In this document: piece after piece, positions 36,392-46,356 of the stretch
How the letters are laid out: every line of letters begins with the position of its first letter
Numbering within the stretch: position 1 is the stretch's first letter
Source: Antarctobacter aquimaris
GTDB lineage: Bacteria > Pseudomonadota > Alphaproteobacteria > Rhodobacterales > Rhodobacteraceae
Reading direction: 5' to 3'
NCBI RefSeq assembly: GCF_900184945.1
Contig: NZ_FXYF01000010.1
Coordinates: 1-64,000, forward strand
DNA length: 64,000 nt
Made by a program: the position numbers and the translations under genes
The notes under the pieces: generated by a model
What the model was told of the DNA's origin: nothing
The model's database searches: none
What the model saw: only the letters and a program-made list of their open reading frames with translations

Positions 36392-36580
36392 TCAGTCGCG
36401 CTCTTCGATGATCTCGACCAGGTGCGGGATCTTGTTGACCATGCCGCGGACCGAGGGCGTGTCCTCGAGTTCCCGGACGCGGTGCATCTTGTTCAGGCCC
36501 AGGCCGATCAGCGTCTGGCGCTGGATGGCGGGACGACGGATCGGAGAGCCGACCTGCTTCACAACGATAGTCTTGGCCAT
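36392..36580 (-). CDS. rpmD: 50S ribosomal protein L30
   Basis: 62 residues: [20 protein letters not shown] and [19 protein letters not shown], the standard short L30. It starts three bases after rpsE. In most bacteria rplO follows; here a terminator and a 5-kb insertion follow. Confidence 0.96.
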   Translation of the reverse strand: MAKTIVVKQVGSPIRRPAIQRQTLIGLGLNKMHRVRELEDTPSVRGMVNKIPHLVEIIEERD

Positions 36581-36583
36581 GGA

Positions 36584-37165
36584 TCAAGCCTCCTCGGTCT
36601 CGGCCGCCGGCGCTTCGTCGCGCTTCGGCAGGATGTCGGCGACCTTCTTGCCACGACGCTGCGCGACCAGGCGCGGCGACTGCTGGTGCTTGAGGGCGTC
36701 CAGCGTGGCGTGGATCATCGCGTAAGGGTTTTGCGACCCGGTCGACTTGGCAACCACGTCCTGGATGCCCAGCATCTCGAACACGGCGCGCATCGGGCCG
36801 CCGGCGATGATGCCGGTACCCTGCGGCGCGGTCCGCATCACGATGTGACCGGCGCCGGCATGGCCCTTGCCGTCATGGTGCAGCGTGCGGCCTTCCTTGA
36901 GCGGCACGCGGATCATCTTGCGCTTGGCCTGCTCGGTGGCCTTGCGGATGGCCTCGGGGACCTCCTTGGCCTTGCCCTTGCCAAAGCCGACGCGGCCCTT
37001 CTGGTCGCCGACGACGACGAGCGCGGCAAAGCCGAAGCGCTTGCCGCCCTTGACGGTCTTGGACACACGGTTGATCGCGACAAGGCGATCGGCGAATTCG
37101 GGCGCCTGCTCTTCGCGGTCGCGGCGGCCCCGGCCACCTTCGCGGCGGTTATCACGTTCTGCCAT
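36584..37165 (-). CDS. rpsE: 30S ribosomal protein S5
   Basis: 193 residues from ATG 37165 ([20 protein letters not shown]). Key S5 parts are [37 protein letters not shown] and [21 protein letters not shown] basic N-terminal and an acidic Ala/Glu C-terminal tail are present. No substitution is obvious in the spectinomycin loop (VVKGGK). Confidence 0.97.
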   Translation of the reverse strand: MAERDNRREGGRGRRDREEQAPEFADRLVAINRVSKTVKGGKRFGFAALVVVGDQKGRVGFGKGKAKEVPEAIRKATEQAKRKMIRVPLKEGRTLHHDGKGHAGAGHIVMRTAPQGTGIIAGGPMRAVFEMLGIQDVVAKSTGSQNPYAMIHATLDALKHQQSPRLVAQRRGKKVADILPKRDEAPAAETEEA

Positions 37166-37274
37166 TAGGCATTCCTTTATCTCGTGGTGCCCAAGAGCAC
37201 CTGACTGGTCCAATCCATGGTGCGCCGGATCAGGTCCGGGCCCGGATCATCGAGGCGTTTCCGCCTGCACCGCA

Positions 37275-37349
37275 CGCCGGGACCGGGCCCGGCCTACATG
37301 CCCGGCGTCGAACGCCGGAAAGGACGGCAGGCCGGGCTTGCACCCGGCC
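37275..37349. repeat. hairpin array after the rplR stop, REP-like
   Basis: Several inverted repeats lie between rplR and rpsE: 37330-37349 (arms GGCCGGG/CCCGGCC), 37303-37317 (CGGCGT/ACGCCG) and an alternative long stem using ACGCCGGG (37275) with CCCGGCGT. GGGCCCGGCCTAC (37285-37297) and AGGCCGGGC (37329-37337) recur in the tuf/fusA gap. The nearest arm is six bases from the rplR stop. Confidence 0.6.
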
Positions 37350-37355
37350 CGACCA

Positions 37356-37715
37356 TCAGATCTTCAGACCCGCTTCGCGGGCGGCGTCGGCCAGGGCCTT
37401 CACCTTGCCGTGGAAGAGGAAACCGCCACGGTCGAAGTATGCTTCCTCGACACCGGCCGCCTTGGCGCGCTCGGCGATCGCCGCACCCACCTTGGCCGCG
37501 GCCTCGACGTTGTTCTTGCCGACCATGCCCAGCGCCGGTTCCAGCGTCGATGCGGCGGCGAGCGTGCGCCCGGCCACGTCGTCGATCAGCTGGACGGAGA
37601 TGTTCTTGTTCGAGCGATGAACCGAAAGTCGAACGCGGCCCGCGTTCACCTGACGGAGTTTGTTCCGGACGCGCATACGGCGCTTGAGGAACAACGTACG
37701 TTTGTTGTTTGCCAT
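37356..37715 (-). CDS. rplR: 50S ribosomal protein L18
   Basis: 119 residues: [35 protein letters not shown] and [21 protein letters not shown]18 binds 5S rRNA. The 190-bp gap to rpsE is unusually long for the spc cluster and holds hairpins. Confidence 0.97.
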   Translation of the reverse strand: MANNKRTLFLKRRMRVRNKLRQVNAGRVRLSVHRSNKNISVQLIDDVAGRTLAAASTLEPALGMVGKNNVEAAAKVGAAIAERAKAAGVEEAYFDRGGFLFHGKVKALADAAREAGLKI

Positions 37716-37726
37716 GTTCCGCGTCC

Positions 37727-38260
37727 TTACTTCTTCTTGCCTTCCTTCTGGAAGATGTATTCGCCCTTGTAGCGGATACCCTTCCCCTTGTACGGCTCCG
37801 GCCGCCGCCAGTCGCGGATGTCCGCGGCCACCTGGCCAACCTGCTGGATGTCGTGCCCCTCAATGATGATCTCGGTGGGCTTCGGGCAGGTCACGGTGAC
37901 GCCGTCCGGGATCGGAAAGTCGACATCGTGCGACAGGCCCAGGTTCAGCTTCAGGACATTGCCTGCCAGCGCCGCCCGGTAACCCACGCCCTGGATTTCC
38001 AGCTCTTTCTTGAAGGTGTTCTGGACACCGTGCACCAGGTTCGCGACCACCGTGCGGGACATGCCCCACTGCTGGCGCGCGCGCTTGGAGCTGCCGCGCG
38101 GGGTCACGCTGATCGCGTTGTCCGCGATGGTGATGGTCACGTCGTCCGTGGCCGTGAAGGTCTGGGTGCCTTTCGGCCCCTTCACTTCGATGGTCTGGCC
38201 GGACATGCTGGCCGAAACGCCCGAAGGCAGGTCGACCGGCTTCTTACCAATACGAGACAT
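37727..38260 (-). CDS. rplF: 50S ribosomal protein L6
   Basis: 177 residues: [20 protein letters not shown] and the C-terminal [20 protein letters not shown]. The two-domain L6 is complete. It starts 12 bp after rpsH and ends 11 bp before rplR. Confidence 0.97.
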   Translation of the reverse strand: MSRIGKKPVDLPSGVSASMSGQTIEVKGPKGTQTFTATDDVTITIADNAISVTPRGSSKRARQQWGMSRTVVANLVHGVQNTFKKELEIQGVGYRAALAGNVLKLNLGLSHDVDFPIPDGVTVTCPKPTEIIIEGHDIQQVGQVAADIRDWRRPEPYKGKGIRYKGEYIFQKEGKKK

Positions 38261-38272
38261 CTGTGCGCCTCC

Positions 38273-38665
38273 TTAGAACACGGTGCAAAGCACTTCGCCG
38301 CCAACGTTGGCTGCGCGTGCGTTTGCGTCCGACATCACACCCTTGGGGGTGGAGACAATCGACACACCCAGGCCCTGACGGACCAGCGGAATGTCCTTGA
38401 CGCTCATGTAGACGCGGCGGCCGGGCTTGGAAACCCGCTTGACCTCGCGAATGACAGGGGCGCCATCGAAGTACTTCAGGCTGATTTCGAGCGTCGGGTG
38501 GCCGGTCGCGTCGGTCCCCGTCTCGTAGCCGCGGATGTAGCCTTCGTCCGCCAGCACGTCCAGCACCCAGGCGCGCAGCTTGGAGGCCGGCGTCGAAACG
38601 GTGGACTTGCCGCGCATCTGCGCGTTGCGGATCCGGGTGAGCATATCGCCGATAGGATCGTTCAT
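38273..38665 (-). CDS. rpsH: 30S ribosomal protein S8
   Basis: 130 residues from the second of two adjacent ATG codons (38665), six bases after GGGAGGG; ATG 38668 is possible. [20 protein letters not shown] at the start and [20 protein letters not shown] near the end. S8 is a primary 16S rRNA binder and represses the spc operon in E. coli. Confidence 0.96.
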   Translation of the reverse strand: MNDPIGDMLTRIRNAQMRGKSTVSTPASKLRAWVLDVLADEGYIRGYETGTDATGHPTLEISLKYFDGAPVIREVKRVSKPGRRVYMSVKDIPLVRQGLGVSIVSTPKGVMSDANARAANVGGEVLCTVF

Positions 38666-38678
38666 CATATACCCTCCC

Positions 38679-38984
38679 TTACCAGCTCGATTTCACGACG
38701 CCGGGCAGCTGACCGTTCGAGCCGAGCTCGCGCAGCATGATCCGGCTGATCTTCAGCTTGCGGTAGTACGCGTGCGGACGGCCCGTCAGCTGGCAGCGGT
38801 TGTGCAGGCGGCTCGGGGCCGAGTTGCGCGGCAGCTTGGCCAGCTTGAGGCGCGCCTTGAAGCGCTCCTCCATCGGACGGGCTTCGTCGGTTGCGATTTC
38901 TTTCAGTTCAACGCGCTTGGCGGCATACCGGGCCACCAGGCGCTGGCGCTTCTTCTCGCGCTCGATCATGGATTTTTTCGCCAT
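38679..38984 (-). CDS. rpsN: 30S ribosomal protein S14 (zinc-independent form)
   Basis: 101 residues from ATG 38984 ([20 protein letters not shown]). The long form lacks the CxxC pairs of the short zinc form; only one Cys ([15 protein letters not shown]) is near the RNA-binding end. Ends [11 protein letters not shown]. Confidence 0.96.
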   Translation of the reverse strand: MAKKSMIEREKKRQRLVARYAAKRVELKEIATDEARPMEERFKARLKLAKLPRNSAPSRLHNRCQLTGRPHAYYRKLKISRIMLRELGSNGQLPGVVKSSW

Positions 38985-38995
38985 GTTCTGTCCTC

Positions 38996-39577
38996 TTACG
39001 CCTTGGTGAACGGCATGTTGAATGCGGTGAGCAGGGCTTTGGCCTGCGCGTCTGCGGTGTGTTCGCCATAGGGTTTGGCGTTGGTGGTGATGATCACGTC
39101 CATCCCCCACACCTCGTCGACCTTGTCGAAATCGATCTCCGGGAACACGATGTGTTCCTTGAGGCCCATGGCAAAGTTGCCACGGCCGTCGAAGGCCGGC
39201 TTCACACCGCGGAAGTCGCGGATGCGCGGCATGGCCACGGTGATCAGGCGGTCGAGGAATTCGTACATGCGCACGTCACGCAGGGTGACCTTGGCGCCGA
39301 TGGTCATGCCTTCGCGCAGGCGGAACGGCGCGTGCGACTGCTTGGCCTTGGTGCCGACGGCCTGCTGGCCGGCGATCTTGGTCAGGTCCTCGATGGCCGA
39401 CTTGGCCTTCTTGGAGTCGCGCACGGCCTCGGCGCCGCAGCCGATGTTCAGCACGATCTTTTCCAGGCGCGGGATCTGCATGTCGTTCGTGTAACCGAAC
39501 TGCTCGCGCATCGCGGCCTTGATCGTGTCCCGGAACTGGGACTTCAGGCGCGGGGTATAGTTCGCAGTATCAAGCAT
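38996..39577 (-). CDS. rplE: 50S ribosomal protein L5
   Basis: 193 residues: [39 protein letters not shown], and the C-terminal [11 protein letters not shown]. Slightly longer than E. coli L5 (179). It binds 5S rRNA and the P-site tRNA. The ATG lies eight bases inside rplX. Confidence 0.97.
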   Translation of the reverse strand: MLDTANYTPRLKSQFRDTIKAAMREQFGYTNDMQIPRLEKIVLNIGCGAEAVRDSKKAKSAIEDLTKIAGQQAVGTKAKQSHAPFRLREGMTIGAKVTLRDVRMYEFLDRLITVAMPRIRDFRGVKPAFDGRGNFAMGLKEHIVFPEIDFDKVDEVWGMDVIITTNAKPYGEHTADAQAKALLTAFNMPFTKA

Positions 39578-39881
39578 CGATCACGTCCCCCGTGGTCTTG
39601 GCGTAGCGGACCTTCTTGTCGCCTTCCATGCGGAAGCCCACGCGCGTCGGCTTGCCGTTGGCATCGACGAAGGCGAGGTTCGACAGGTCGATCGGCAGGG
39701 CCTTGGGCAGGCGGCCGCCCTGGCTGTTCTGGGTCTGGCGCTGGTGACGGATGGCGATGTTCAGCCCGTCAACCACGGCCTTGCCGGCCTTGGGGTCGAC
39801 GCTGACGATCTCGCCGGTCTTGCCCTTGTCCTTGCCGGTCAGGACGATGACGGTGTCACCCTTCTTGAGTTTCGCAGCCAT
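39570..39881 (-). CDS. rplX: 50S ribosomal protein L24
   Basis: 103 residues: [20 protein letters not shown] (KOW motif), then [20 protein letters not shown] and [20 protein letters not shown]. It overlaps rplN by one base and rplE by eight. Confidence 0.97.
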   Translation of the reverse strand: MAAKLKKGDTVIVLTGKDKGKTGEIVSVDPKAGKAVVDGLNIAIRHQRQTQNSQGGRLPKALPIDLSNLAFVDANGKPTRVGFRMEGDKKVRYAKTTGDVIDA

Positions 39882-40249
39882 CAGAGCACCTCCGGAGCCA
39901 ACGAGATGATCTTCATGAAGTTCTTGGCGCGCAGTTCGCGCACGACCGGCCCGAAGATACGGGTGCCGACCGGCTCGCCCGCGTTGTTCAGGATCACGGC
40001 GGCGTTGCGGTCAAAGCGGATCGTGGTGCCGTCTTCACGGCGGACTTCCTTGGCGGTGCGCACGACGACGGCCTTGCGGACGTCCCCCTTTTTCACGCGG
40101 CCGCGCGGAATGGCCTCCTTCACCGAGACGACGATGATATCGCCGACCGATGCATAGCGGCGATGCGAACCGCCGAGGACCTTGATGCACTGCACCCGGC
40201 GAGCGCCGGAGTTGTCAGCGACATCCAGATTGGTCTGCATCTGGATCAT
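39881..40249 (-). CDS. rplN: 50S ribosomal protein L14
   Basis: 122 residues: [20 protein letters not shown] and [32 protein letters not shown]14 contacts 16S rRNA at a bridge. The 77-bp space to rpsQ is longer than usual. Confidence 0.97.
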   Translation of the reverse strand: MIQMQTNLDVADNSGARRVQCIKVLGGSHRRYASVGDIIVVSVKEAIPRGRVKKGDVRKAVVVRTAKEVRREDGTTIRFDRNAAVILNNAGEPVGTRIFGPVVRELRAKNFMKIISLAPEVL

Positions 40250-40326
40250 TATGGTTTCTCCCGACCTTCGGTGGCTGTTCTGTTGTTGGCCACCGGGTTT
40301 CGATCAAACCGGAACGGTTCGGTGTC

Positions 40327-40572
40327 TCAGGCCTCTGCAGGCTGATCGACCAGAACCTCCCAGCGTTTGGTTTTCGACTTCGGCGCGCATTCGATGATGC
40401 GCACGCTGTCGCCGACGTTGAACTGCTCGTGTTCGTCGTGGGCGCGGTACTTCTTGGACTTCTTGATCGTCTTCTGAAGAACCGGGTGCTTGAAGCGGCG
40501 GACGACCTGGACGGTGACCGTCTGCTTGTTGGCCGTGGAGGTCACGGTGCCTTGCAGGATACGCTTGGGCAT
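40327..40572 (-). CDS. rpsQ: 30S ribosomal protein S17
   Basis: 81 residues: [20 protein letters not shown] and the OB-fold segment [29 protein letters not shown]. It begins three bases after rpmC. Confidence 0.97.
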   Translation of the reverse strand: MPKRILQGTVTSTANKQTVTVQVVRRFKHPVLQKTIKKSKKYRAHDEHEQFNVGDSVRIIECAPKSKTKRWEVLVDQPAEA

Positions 40573-40575
40573 CTG

Positions 40576-40788
40576 TTATGCCTCCGCAGTCGAGGCCGCA
40601 GCAGCGGCTTTTTCATTCAGGACGGTTTTCACGCGGGCGACGTCACGGCGGACCTGACGCACACGCGCGGAATTTTCCAGCTGGGCGGTGGCCTGCTGGA
40701 AGCGGAGGTTGAAGGCCTCCTTCTTGAGCTGGACAAGCATGTCCCGGAGCTCGTCCGGGGTCTTGTCACGGAGTTCGTGGGCGTTCAT
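40576..40788 (-). CDS. rpmC: 50S ribosomal protein L29
   Basis: 70 residues from ATG 40788 with GAGGAG upstream: [20 protein letters not shown], then [20 protein letters not shown]. It is separated from rplP, its normal upstream neighbour, by 1.9 kb carrying two unrelated genes, and has its own promoter. Confidence 0.96.
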   Translation of the reverse strand: MNAHELRDKTPDELRDMLVQLKKEAFNLRFQQATAQLENSARVRQVRRDVARVKTVLNEKAAAAASTAEA

Positions 40789-40882
40789 GCGCCTCTCCTC
40801 TTTGAGCAACATCACCGGTAGGCCCCTGCTTGCGTGCATACAGGGTCACCCTGATTCCGGTGGAGTCCGTGGATGAGCGGCC

Positions 40883-40911
40883 GCTATAGGCGGGATCGGG
40901 CGGATTGGCAA
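40883..40911 (-). promoter_or_regulatory. candidate promoter for the rpmC-rpmD unit
   Basis: Minus strand TTGCCA (40906-40911), 17 bp, TATAGC (40883-40888), about 95 bp before rpmC. It has the same layout as the rplO and rpsL promoters and lies where the S10/spc cluster has been cut. The remainder of the 40789-41166 gap shows only the tandem palindromes below. Confidence 0.65.
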
Positions 40912-41091
40912 GGCCCGAGTGGTGCCAGGGCCGATTGGCGGAGCGGTCTGCTTGCTGGGCGTGGTGTCCGAGCGCAATGGCCACCCTCAGGGTCTTTGCG
41001 GAATGACGCGCGCGAGCGCGGCGTGCGAATGGCCGTTGCGCACGCAGGCGGAGCGACCGATGAGGTCCTTGCTGACAGGCCCACAGGGGAA

Positions 41092-41136
41092 AACGCGCTT
41101 CGAAGCGCGTTCAAAAGGGCTTTCGAAAGCCCTTTT
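41092..41136. repeat. tandem palindromes after the 2OG-oxygenase-like gene
   Basis: Two perfect palindromes centred on TTCGAA: 41092-41111 (20 bp, AACGCGCTTCGAAGCGCGTT) and 41113-41136 (24 bp, half-site AAAAGGGCTTTC). One base separates them. They start 31 bp downstream of the gene's stop. Confidence 0.9.
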
Positions 41137-41166
41137 TCCGTCGCGCGAGCGGGCCGCCGTCGCGCC

Positions 41167-41784
41167 TCACTCCCACTTGTAGTTGAAGCTGACCGAGACG
41201 CGGTTGTCCTCGGCCATGTTCAGCGGCACCTCGTGGCGCAGCCAGCTTTCCCACAGCAGCACGTCGCCCACCTGCGGCGCGACGTAGATGAAGGACTTCA
41301 GTTCCTCGCGGCAGCCCTTTTTCCGGGTCGGCGCGGCCATCATCATGGCCAGCCGCGGGTCCTCCAGCTTGAGCGCCGAGGCGCCCTCGGGCATGGCGAC
41401 GTAGGTCGTGCCGGAGATCACCGAATGCGGGTGGATATGGCTGGAATGGGTGCCGCCCTCGGGCAGGATGTTGATCCAGATGTCCTCCAGCACCAGCGCC
41501 TTGTCGCCGAGGTCGAACTCGAGATCCTGGGCAAAGGCGGCGACGTGCTTGTCCAGCACCTTCTGCAACTCGGCGAAGATCGGAAACCGCCAGGGCAGAT
41601 CCGTCAGCGAGGCATAGGAGGTGTAGCCGGGATAACCGTTCTCGTCGCACCAGTCCTGCCCGGCCTCGTCGTCCTCGGCGATGGAATAGCACGACGCCTC
41701 CAGCTCGGAAGTGTCGATCTTGCCCTGCTCGGAGAGGGCGGCGTGGTAGAGGCGGGTGGCGAAAAGCGAACGGATCTGGGTCAT
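41167..41784 (-). CDS. putative 2-oxoglutarate/Fe(II) oxygenase-like protein (TIGR02466 type)
   Basis: 205 residues. A double-stranded beta-helix of the TIGR02466 type is suggested by SSHIHPHSVISGTTYVAMP (His116-x-His118 region), LEDPR, VGDVLLWESWLRHEV (His184) and NRVSVSFNY (Arg195 for 2OG). The second metal ligand is not certain, so oxygenase activity is inferred. It is inserted between rplP and rpmC, on the same strand but with hairpins after it. Confidence 0.75.
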   Translation of the reverse strand: MTQIRSLFATRLYHAALSEQGKIDTSELEASCYSIAEDDEAGQDWCDENGYPGYTSYASLTDLPWRFPIFAELQKVLDKHVAAFAQDLEFDLGDKALVLEDIWINILPEGGTHSSHIHPHSVISGTTYVAMPEGASALKLEDPRLAMMMAAPTRKKGCREELKSFIYVAPQVGDVLLWESWLRHEVPLNMAEDNRVSVSFNYKWE

Positions 41785-41886
41785 TGCCGCGCTTTATCCC
41801 AAGCCGATGGCCGGGGGAAATGGAATCTCAACCTCTGCGCGCCAGTCTGCCTGCCACACGGAACTCATCGAGCAGAACGTTCGCCC

Positions 41887-42615
41887 ATGCGCTTTTTCAT
41901 CCTGTTGGCCGCACTGGTCCTTGCCGGGCCGCTGTGGGCCCAGTCCGCCTCGCTCTTTGCGGCCGAGGGCGCGGCCCGTGCGCCCCTGATCGCCATGCGC
42001 CCGGCAGCCCATCCCGCGCCCGGCCACGCCGCCAGCCTGTTTTCGACAGCACCCCGGGCCGGTCTCTTTGCCCCCCTGCCCGAGGAACCCCGCAGCCGCG
42101 ACCCCGACCGTGCGCCCGCCTATCGCGCGCTGTCCGGCTCAGCCGTCGAACAGTTGCGCGCCCTCATCGCCGAGGCCGAGGCTGGGCCCGCCGACTACGA
42201 CGCCGTCATTCACGGCGCGCGAGTCAAGACGCCGAAACTGCCCACCGAGATGACTGTGCAGGAAATCTACGACTGGATCGACGCCACCCCGGGCCAGCCA
42301 CATGCCATCGGCCGATACCAGTTCATCCCCGACACCCTGCGCCGTGTCGTGAAAGAGACCGGGATCAGCCCGCGCGCGCGCTTCACCCCTGACGTGCAGG
42401 ATCGCCTGGCCGACCAACTGCTGGCCGAGGCCGGGATCAACGCGCTGGAGAATGGCGAGATCACGCGCCGCAGCTTCATGTACCGGCTGGCCAAGATCTG
42501 GGCAGGATTCCCGCTGCCCTCGGGCGAGAGCTATTACCAAGGCTACGCCGGCAACAAGGCCACGATGACATGGGCGCGTTTCGATGGCGCGATGGCACGA
42601 ATCTTTCCCGGCTGA
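41887..42615 (+). CDS. secreted lysozyme-like muramidase
   Basis: 242 residues from ATG 41887. Signal peptide RFFILLAALVLAGPLWA, then a Pro/Ala/Ser-rich linker to ~85. The rest follows phage-type muramidase domains: IAEAEAGPADYDAV (putative catalytic Glu), LPTEMTVQEIYDWI, AIGRYQFIPDTLR and TPDVQDRLADQLL. It may trim peptidoglycan in the periplasm. Opposite in direction to the surrounding ribosomal genes. Confidence 0.75.
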   Translation: MRFFILLAALVLAGPLWAQSASLFAAEGAARAPLIAMRPAAHPAPGHAASLFSTAPRAGLFAPLPEEPRSRDPDRAPAYRALSGSAVEQLRALIAEAEAGPADYDAVIHGARVKTPKLPTEMTVQEIYDWIDATPGQPHAIGRYQFIPDTLRRVVKETGISPRARFTPDVQDRLADQLLAEAGINALENGEITRRSFMYRLAKIWAGFPLPSGESYYQGYAGNKATMTWARFDGAMARIFPG

Positions 42616-42627
42616 CGCAGCGACAAC

Positions 42628-42662
42628 GAAAAACCCCCGCCGCTTCCGCGCCGGGGGTTTGA
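42628..42662. terminator. bidirectional terminator between the lysozyme-like gene and rplP
   Basis: Arms AAACCCCC (42631-42638) and GGGGGTTT (42653-42660). On the minus strand TTTTTCG follows, ending transcription 30 bp after rplP; on the plus strand it is 13 bp after the lysozyme-like gene. It closes the rplB-rplP unit. Confidence 0.88.
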
Positions 42663-42690
42663 TTTCGCAGGGCGGGGGTTACCCCGCCGC

Positions 42691-43104
42691 TTACCAGTCC
42701 TCGCGGACCACGACGCGGGTCTTGATCGGCAGCTTCATGGCTGCCAGACGCAGCGCCTCGCGGGCAACGTCCTCACCCACGCCGTCGATCTCGAACATGA
42801 CGCGGCCGGGCTTGACCTTGCAGGTCCAGCGGTCGACCGAGCCCTTGCCCTTACCCATCCGGACTTCGATCGGCTTTGCCGTCACCGGGGTGTCCGGGAA
42901 GATGCGGATCCAGACGCGACCCTGACGCTTCATGTGACGCGTCATGGCACGACGGGCTGCTTCGATCTGGCGTGCGGTGACACGCTCGGGCTCGAGAGCC
43001 TTCAGACCGAAGTGGCCAAAGTTGAGATCCGAACCGCCCTTGGCCTCACCCTTGATGCGGCCTTTGAACATCTTCCGGAATTTTGTGCGCTTAGGCTGAA
43101 GCAT
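42691..43104 (-). CDS. rplP: 50S ribosomal protein L16
   Basis: 137 residues: [40 protein letters not shown] and [20 protein letters not shown]. The Arg of the PVTAKP region hydroxylated in some bacteria cannot be judged. It is followed by a terminator instead of rpmC. Confidence 0.97.
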   Translation of the reverse strand: MLQPKRTKFRKMFKGRIKGEAKGGSDLNFGHFGLKALEPERVTARQIEAARRAMTRHMKRQGRVWIRIFPDTPVTAKPIEVRMGKGKGSVDRWTCKVKPGRVMFEIDGVGEDVAREALRLAAMKLPIKTRVVVREDW

Positions 43105-43106
43105 GA

Positions 43107-43841
43107 TTACCTCCGATCATCCCGGCGGCCGCCACCAGCACCACGAGGTGCCGGACCGTCCTGGATTTCCTGTGCCTTGCGATCACGGGCCTGAGGATCA
43201 TGTTCCATGATCTCGCCCTTGAAGATCCAGACCTTGATGCCGATGATGCCGTAAGGTGTGGTGGCCTCGACGTTGGCATAGTCGATGTCGGCGCGCAGCG
43301 TGTGCAGCGGCACGCGGCCTTCGCGGTACCATTCGGTCCGTGCGATTTCCGCGCCACCCAGACGGCCCGCGACGTTCACCCGGATTCCCAGGGCGCCCAT
43401 GCGCATGGCGTTCTGAACGGCCCGCTTCATCGCGCGGCGGAAGGACACCCGACGCTCAAGCTGCTGGGCGATCGATTCACCCACCAGTTGCGCGTCCAGC
43501 TCCGGCTTGCGGACCTCGACGATGTTGAGGTGCAGCTCGGACTTGGTCATCGACGCGAGCTTCTTGCGAAGCACCTCGATGTCCGCGCCCTTCTTGCCGA
43601 TGATGACGCCCGGACGCGCGGTGTGCACCGTGACGCGGCACTTCTTGTGCGGACGTTCGATGATCACGCGGCTGATGCCGGCCTGCTTCGGCGGGTTCTT
43701 GTACTCCGAGAAAATGAAGTCGCGGATCTTGAGATCCTCGAGCAGCAGGTTCCCGTAGTCCTTGGTGTCGGCGTACCAGCGGCTGTCCCAGGTGCGATTC
43801 ACCTGCAGGCGCATGCCGATCGGATTGGTCTTGTTACCCAT
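43107..43841 (-). CDS. rpsC: 30S ribosomal protein S3
   Basis: 244 residues: [20 protein letters not shown], the KH domain with [18 protein letters not shown], and [20 protein letters not shown]. The basic end ([15 protein letters not shown]) is class-typical. The ATG overlaps the rplV stop by one base. Confidence 0.97.
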   Translation of the reverse strand: MGNKTNPIGMRLQVNRTWDSRWYADTKDYGNLLLEDLKIRDFIFSEYKNPPKQAGISRVIIERPHKKCRVTVHTARPGVIIGKKGADIEVLRKKLASMTKSELHLNIVEVRKPELDAQLVGESIAQQLERRVSFRRAMKRAVQNAMRMGALGIRVNVAGRLGGAEIARTEWYREGRVPLHTLRADIDYANVEATTPYGIIGIKVWIFKGEIMEHDPQARDRKAQEIQDGPAPRGAGGGRRDDRR

Positions 43842-44221
43842 CAGGCTTGCTCCTCAACTTGACGCACTTTGATGGTCAGTTCCGAGAACGGCTTGTTGAT
43901 CCGGCCAAAGCGGCCACGGGCCCGCGGACGACCCCGCTTCATGATCAGGTTCTTGCCGACGTAGGCCTCGGCGACGACCAGTTCATCGACGTCCAGGCCG
44001 TGGTTGTTCTCGGCGTTGGCGATCGCGGATTGCAGGCACTTCTTGACGTCACCGGCGATCCGCTTGTTCGAGAAGGTCAGGTCCGTGAGGGCCTTGTCCA
44101 CCTTCTTGCCACGGATCATCGCGGCGACGAGGTTCAGCTTCTGCGGGCTGGTGCGCAGCATGCGCAGCTTGGCCATCGCTTCGTTTTCCGCCACGCGGCG
44201 GGGATTCTTATCCTTGCCCAT
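43841..44221 (-). CDS. rplV: 50S ribosomal protein L22
   Basis: 126 residues: [20 protein letters not shown], and the exit-tunnel hairpin region [20 protein letters not shown]. No change is evident in the loop linked to macrolide resistance. Confidence 0.97.
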   Translation of the reverse strand: MGKDKNPRRVAENEAMAKLRMLRTSPQKLNLVAAMIRGKKVDKALTDLTFSNKRIAGDVKKCLQSAIANAENNHGLDVDELVVAEAYVGKNLIMKRGRPRARGRFGRINKPFSELTIKVRQVEEQA

Positions 44222-44224
44222 GGC

Positions 44225-44503
44225 TTACTTCCTCTTGGCTTTCTTGTCCGCCGCGTGACCGTAGTAGGTCCGGGTCGGCGCGTATTCACCGAACTTCTGG
44301 CCGATCATGTCCTCGGACACGTTGACCGGAATGTGCTTCTGGCCGTTGTAGACGCCAAACGTCAGGCCCACGAACTGGGGCAGGATCGTCGAGCGGCGCG
44401 ACCAGATCTTGATGACTTCGTTCTTGCCCGATTCGCGAACCTTCTCGGCCTTTTTCAGGACGTAGGAGTCGACGAAGGGACCTTTCCAAACAGAGCGCGA
44501 CAT
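44225..44503 (-). CDS. rpsS: 30S ribosomal protein S19
   Basis: 92 residues: [52 protein letters not shown]-like [20 protein letters not shown]. Packed between rplB and rplV with 3-bp spacers. Confidence 0.97.
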   Translation of the reverse strand: MSRSVWKGPFVDSYVLKKAEKVRESGKNEVIKIWSRRSTILPQFVGLTFGVYNGQKHIPVNVSEDMIGQKFGEYAPTRTYYGHAADKKAKRK

Positions 44504-44506
44504 GGA

Positions 44507-45349
44507 TTACCGCCCCTTCTTCTTGGCGTGGCGCGAGCGGATGATCAGCTTTTGCGACGCCTTGTTGGTGTTGCGGGTCTTCTTGCCCTTTGTCGGCTTG
44601 CCCCACGGGGTCACCGGGTGACGGCCGCCCGAAGTCCGGCCTTCACCACCACCGTGCGGGTGGTCGATCGGGTTCATGACGACGCCGCGGACGGAAGGGC
44701 GAATGCCCTTGTGGCGCATCCGGCCGGCCTTGCCGAAGTTCTGGTTCGAGTTGTCGGGGTTCGAGACCGCGCCAACCGTTGCCATGCACTCCTGGCGGAC
44801 CATGCGCAGTTCGCCCGAGCTGAGGCGGATCTGGGCGTAGCCGCCGTCACGGCCGACGAACTGGGCATAGGTGCCCGCGGCGCGTGCGATCTGGCCGCCC
44901 TTGCCGGGCTTCAGCTCGATGTTGTGGACGATCGTGCCGATCGGCATGCCGCTGAACGGCATCGCGTTGCCCGGCTTGATGTCGGCCTTCTGCGACGCGA
45001 CGATCTTGTCGCCGATCCCCAGGCGCTGCGGCGCCAGGATGTAATTCTGTTCGCCGTCGTTGTACTGGATCAGCGCAATAAAGGCGGTGCGGTTCGGGTC
45101 GTATTCGATGCGGACCACGATGCCTTCGACATCGAGTTTGTTCCGCTTGAAATCGACGATGCGGTAAAGACGCTTTGCGCCCCCGCCCGTCCGACGCATC
45201 GTGATCCGTCCGGTGTTGTTGCGGCCGCCCGATTTCGTCAGACCCTCGGTGAGGGCCTTGACGGGACGTCCTTTGTACAGCTCCGAACGGTCGATCAGCA
45301 CCAGCCCGCGCTGGCCCGGCGTCGTCGGCTTGTACGACTTGAGTGCCAT
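44507..45349 (-). CDS. rplB: 50S ribosomal protein L2
   Basis: 280 residues: [36 protein letters not shown], and the C-terminal [20 protein letters not shown] with the conserved His. L2 supports peptidyl-transferase assembly. It normally follows rplW; here a 1-kb insert lies between. Confidence 0.97.
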   Translation of the reverse strand: MALKSYKPTTPGQRGLVLIDRSELYKGRPVKALTEGLTKSGGRNNTGRITMRRTGGGAKRLYRIVDFKRNKLDVEGIVVRIEYDPNRTAFIALIQYNDGEQNYILAPQRLGIGDKIVASQKADIKPGNAMPFSGMPIGTIVHNIELKPGKGGQIARAAGTYAQFVGRDGGYAQIRLSSGELRMVRQECMATVGAVSNPDNSNQNFGKAGRMRHKGIRPSVRGVVMNPIDHPHGGGEGRTSGGRHPVTPWGKPTKGKKTRNTNKASQKLIIRSRHAKKKGR

Positions 45350-45466
45350 GCTTTCTGTCTTCCGTTAGCTAGCACCCCGGACTTGATCCGGGGTTATGTT
45401 TCAGCCCCCCGAAGGTGGCCAGTGGTATAGGCCCCCGAAGGTGCCCGGTTCGTCAGGTCCGCGGAC
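45350..45466. other. leader region of rplB
   Basis: Upstream of rplB after the DUF995-like gene's terminator, so a promoter is expected. TATACC (45424-45429, minus) resembles a -10 box, but I find no good -35 box 17 bp away. The 45497-45688 stretch beyond the terminator shows nothing recognisable. Confidence 0.3.
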
Positions 45467-45496
45467 AAAAACGAAGCCCCGGACGAATCCGGGGCC
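45467..45496 (-). terminator. terminator downstream of the DUF995-like gene
   Basis: Eight-base arms GCCCCGGA/TCCGGGGC (45476-45495), loop CGAA, and TTTTTG following after a short spacer on the minus strand. It isolates the DUF995-like gene from rplB. Confidence 0.8.
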
Positions 45497-45688
45497 GTTG
45501 CGGATGAGGTCGTTTATGGGAGGACAGACCGGGGGTCAAGGGCTCATCCCGACGGGTGGGTTCGCCAGGTCAACCGACAAGGCGTGTTGCTGCCTCCGAT
45601 CGTCGGGCGAATCAATGCCGTGGGTTGCCTGGTGCATCCGCCCCTGCCCTTTCAGGCAGTCCCCCGTCGCCCCGTCCTGCTCAAGAGA

Positions 45689-46159
45689 TCAAAGACCGAA
45701 TTTCTTGCGCAGCTTCTCGACCGAGGCCTTCATCTGGTTGCCGTCCTGCATGCTCTCGGTCAACTCTTCCCCCGCGTCGTACCATTTCCGGGTTTCGGGG
45801 TCCTGCTTCCACCAGGCGCCGGTGCTGTCCTTGACGTGGCGCCAGCAGCGCTTGACCACCACTTCCCTGTCCTTGGCGTTGCGCTTCCACTTGGCCTCGT
45901 AGCAGAGGTTTCCCTTGTCGGTTGCATACCACTTGCCGACACCGACGGAGCCTTTCCAGACGGCCTCGAACTGGCCCTTGGGGCCCCAGTAACTGCCCGA
46001 CTCATCGGAGTCGTCCGACCAAATCCAGGTCTTGTCCGCGTAGAGGGCGGCCACCTCTTCCGCACTGACGGCGTTTTTCTGGTCGGGACCGGCGGCCAAC
46101 CCGGGTACTGCGGCCAAAGCCAGGACGGCGATCAGGATTGTTTTCAGAAATGTCTTCAT
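45689..46159 (-). CDS. exported DUF995-like protein of unknown function
   Basis: 156 residues from ATG 46159 (GGAGGG upstream). Signal peptide KTFLKTILIAVLALAAVPGL, cleavage ~22. The mature part is Trp/Tyr/Lys-rich: KTWIWSDDSDESGSYWGPKG, GVGKWYATDKGNLCYEAKW and VVKRCWRHV, a pattern I associate with DUF995. Two Cys may pair. It forms its own unit between rplW and rplB, with terminators on both sides. Confidence 0.7.
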   Translation of the reverse strand: MKTFLKTILIAVLALAAVPGLAAGPDQKNAVSAEEVAALYADKTWIWSDDSDESGSYWGPKGQFEAVWKGSVGVGKWYATDKGNLCYEAKWKRNAKDREVVVKRCWRHVKDSTGAWWKQDPETRKWYDAGEELTESMQDGNQMKASVEKLRKKFGL

Positions 46160-46297
46160 GGCACCCTCCGATGCGTGCTCCGCCCCAGGAACGTACGATC
46201 TTTCTGCCAAAAACCGGGTGGCGTCAAATGGCTGCTGACCCTGCAATACAATGTGAGATCGGCGCGGGTCGTGGCACCGATCCGTGGCGCCAAGAAC

Positions 46298-46325
46298 AGA
46301 AAGCCCCCGCTGTGCGGGGGCTTCC
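46298..46325 (-). terminator. terminator after rplW
   Basis: Ten-base arms AAGCCCCCGC/GCGGGGGCTT (46301-46323), loop of three, then TTCTGTTC on the minus strand. It lies 33 bp after the rplW stop and splits the S10 operon. Confidence 0.75.
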
Positions 46326-46356
46326 GGATGACTTCGCTCGGGACGTGGAGCCTGCC

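Noticed and set aside
46216-46250. TTGACG-like box as a promoter for the DUF995-like gene
   Set aside because: No acceptable -10 box at 16-18 bp spacing.
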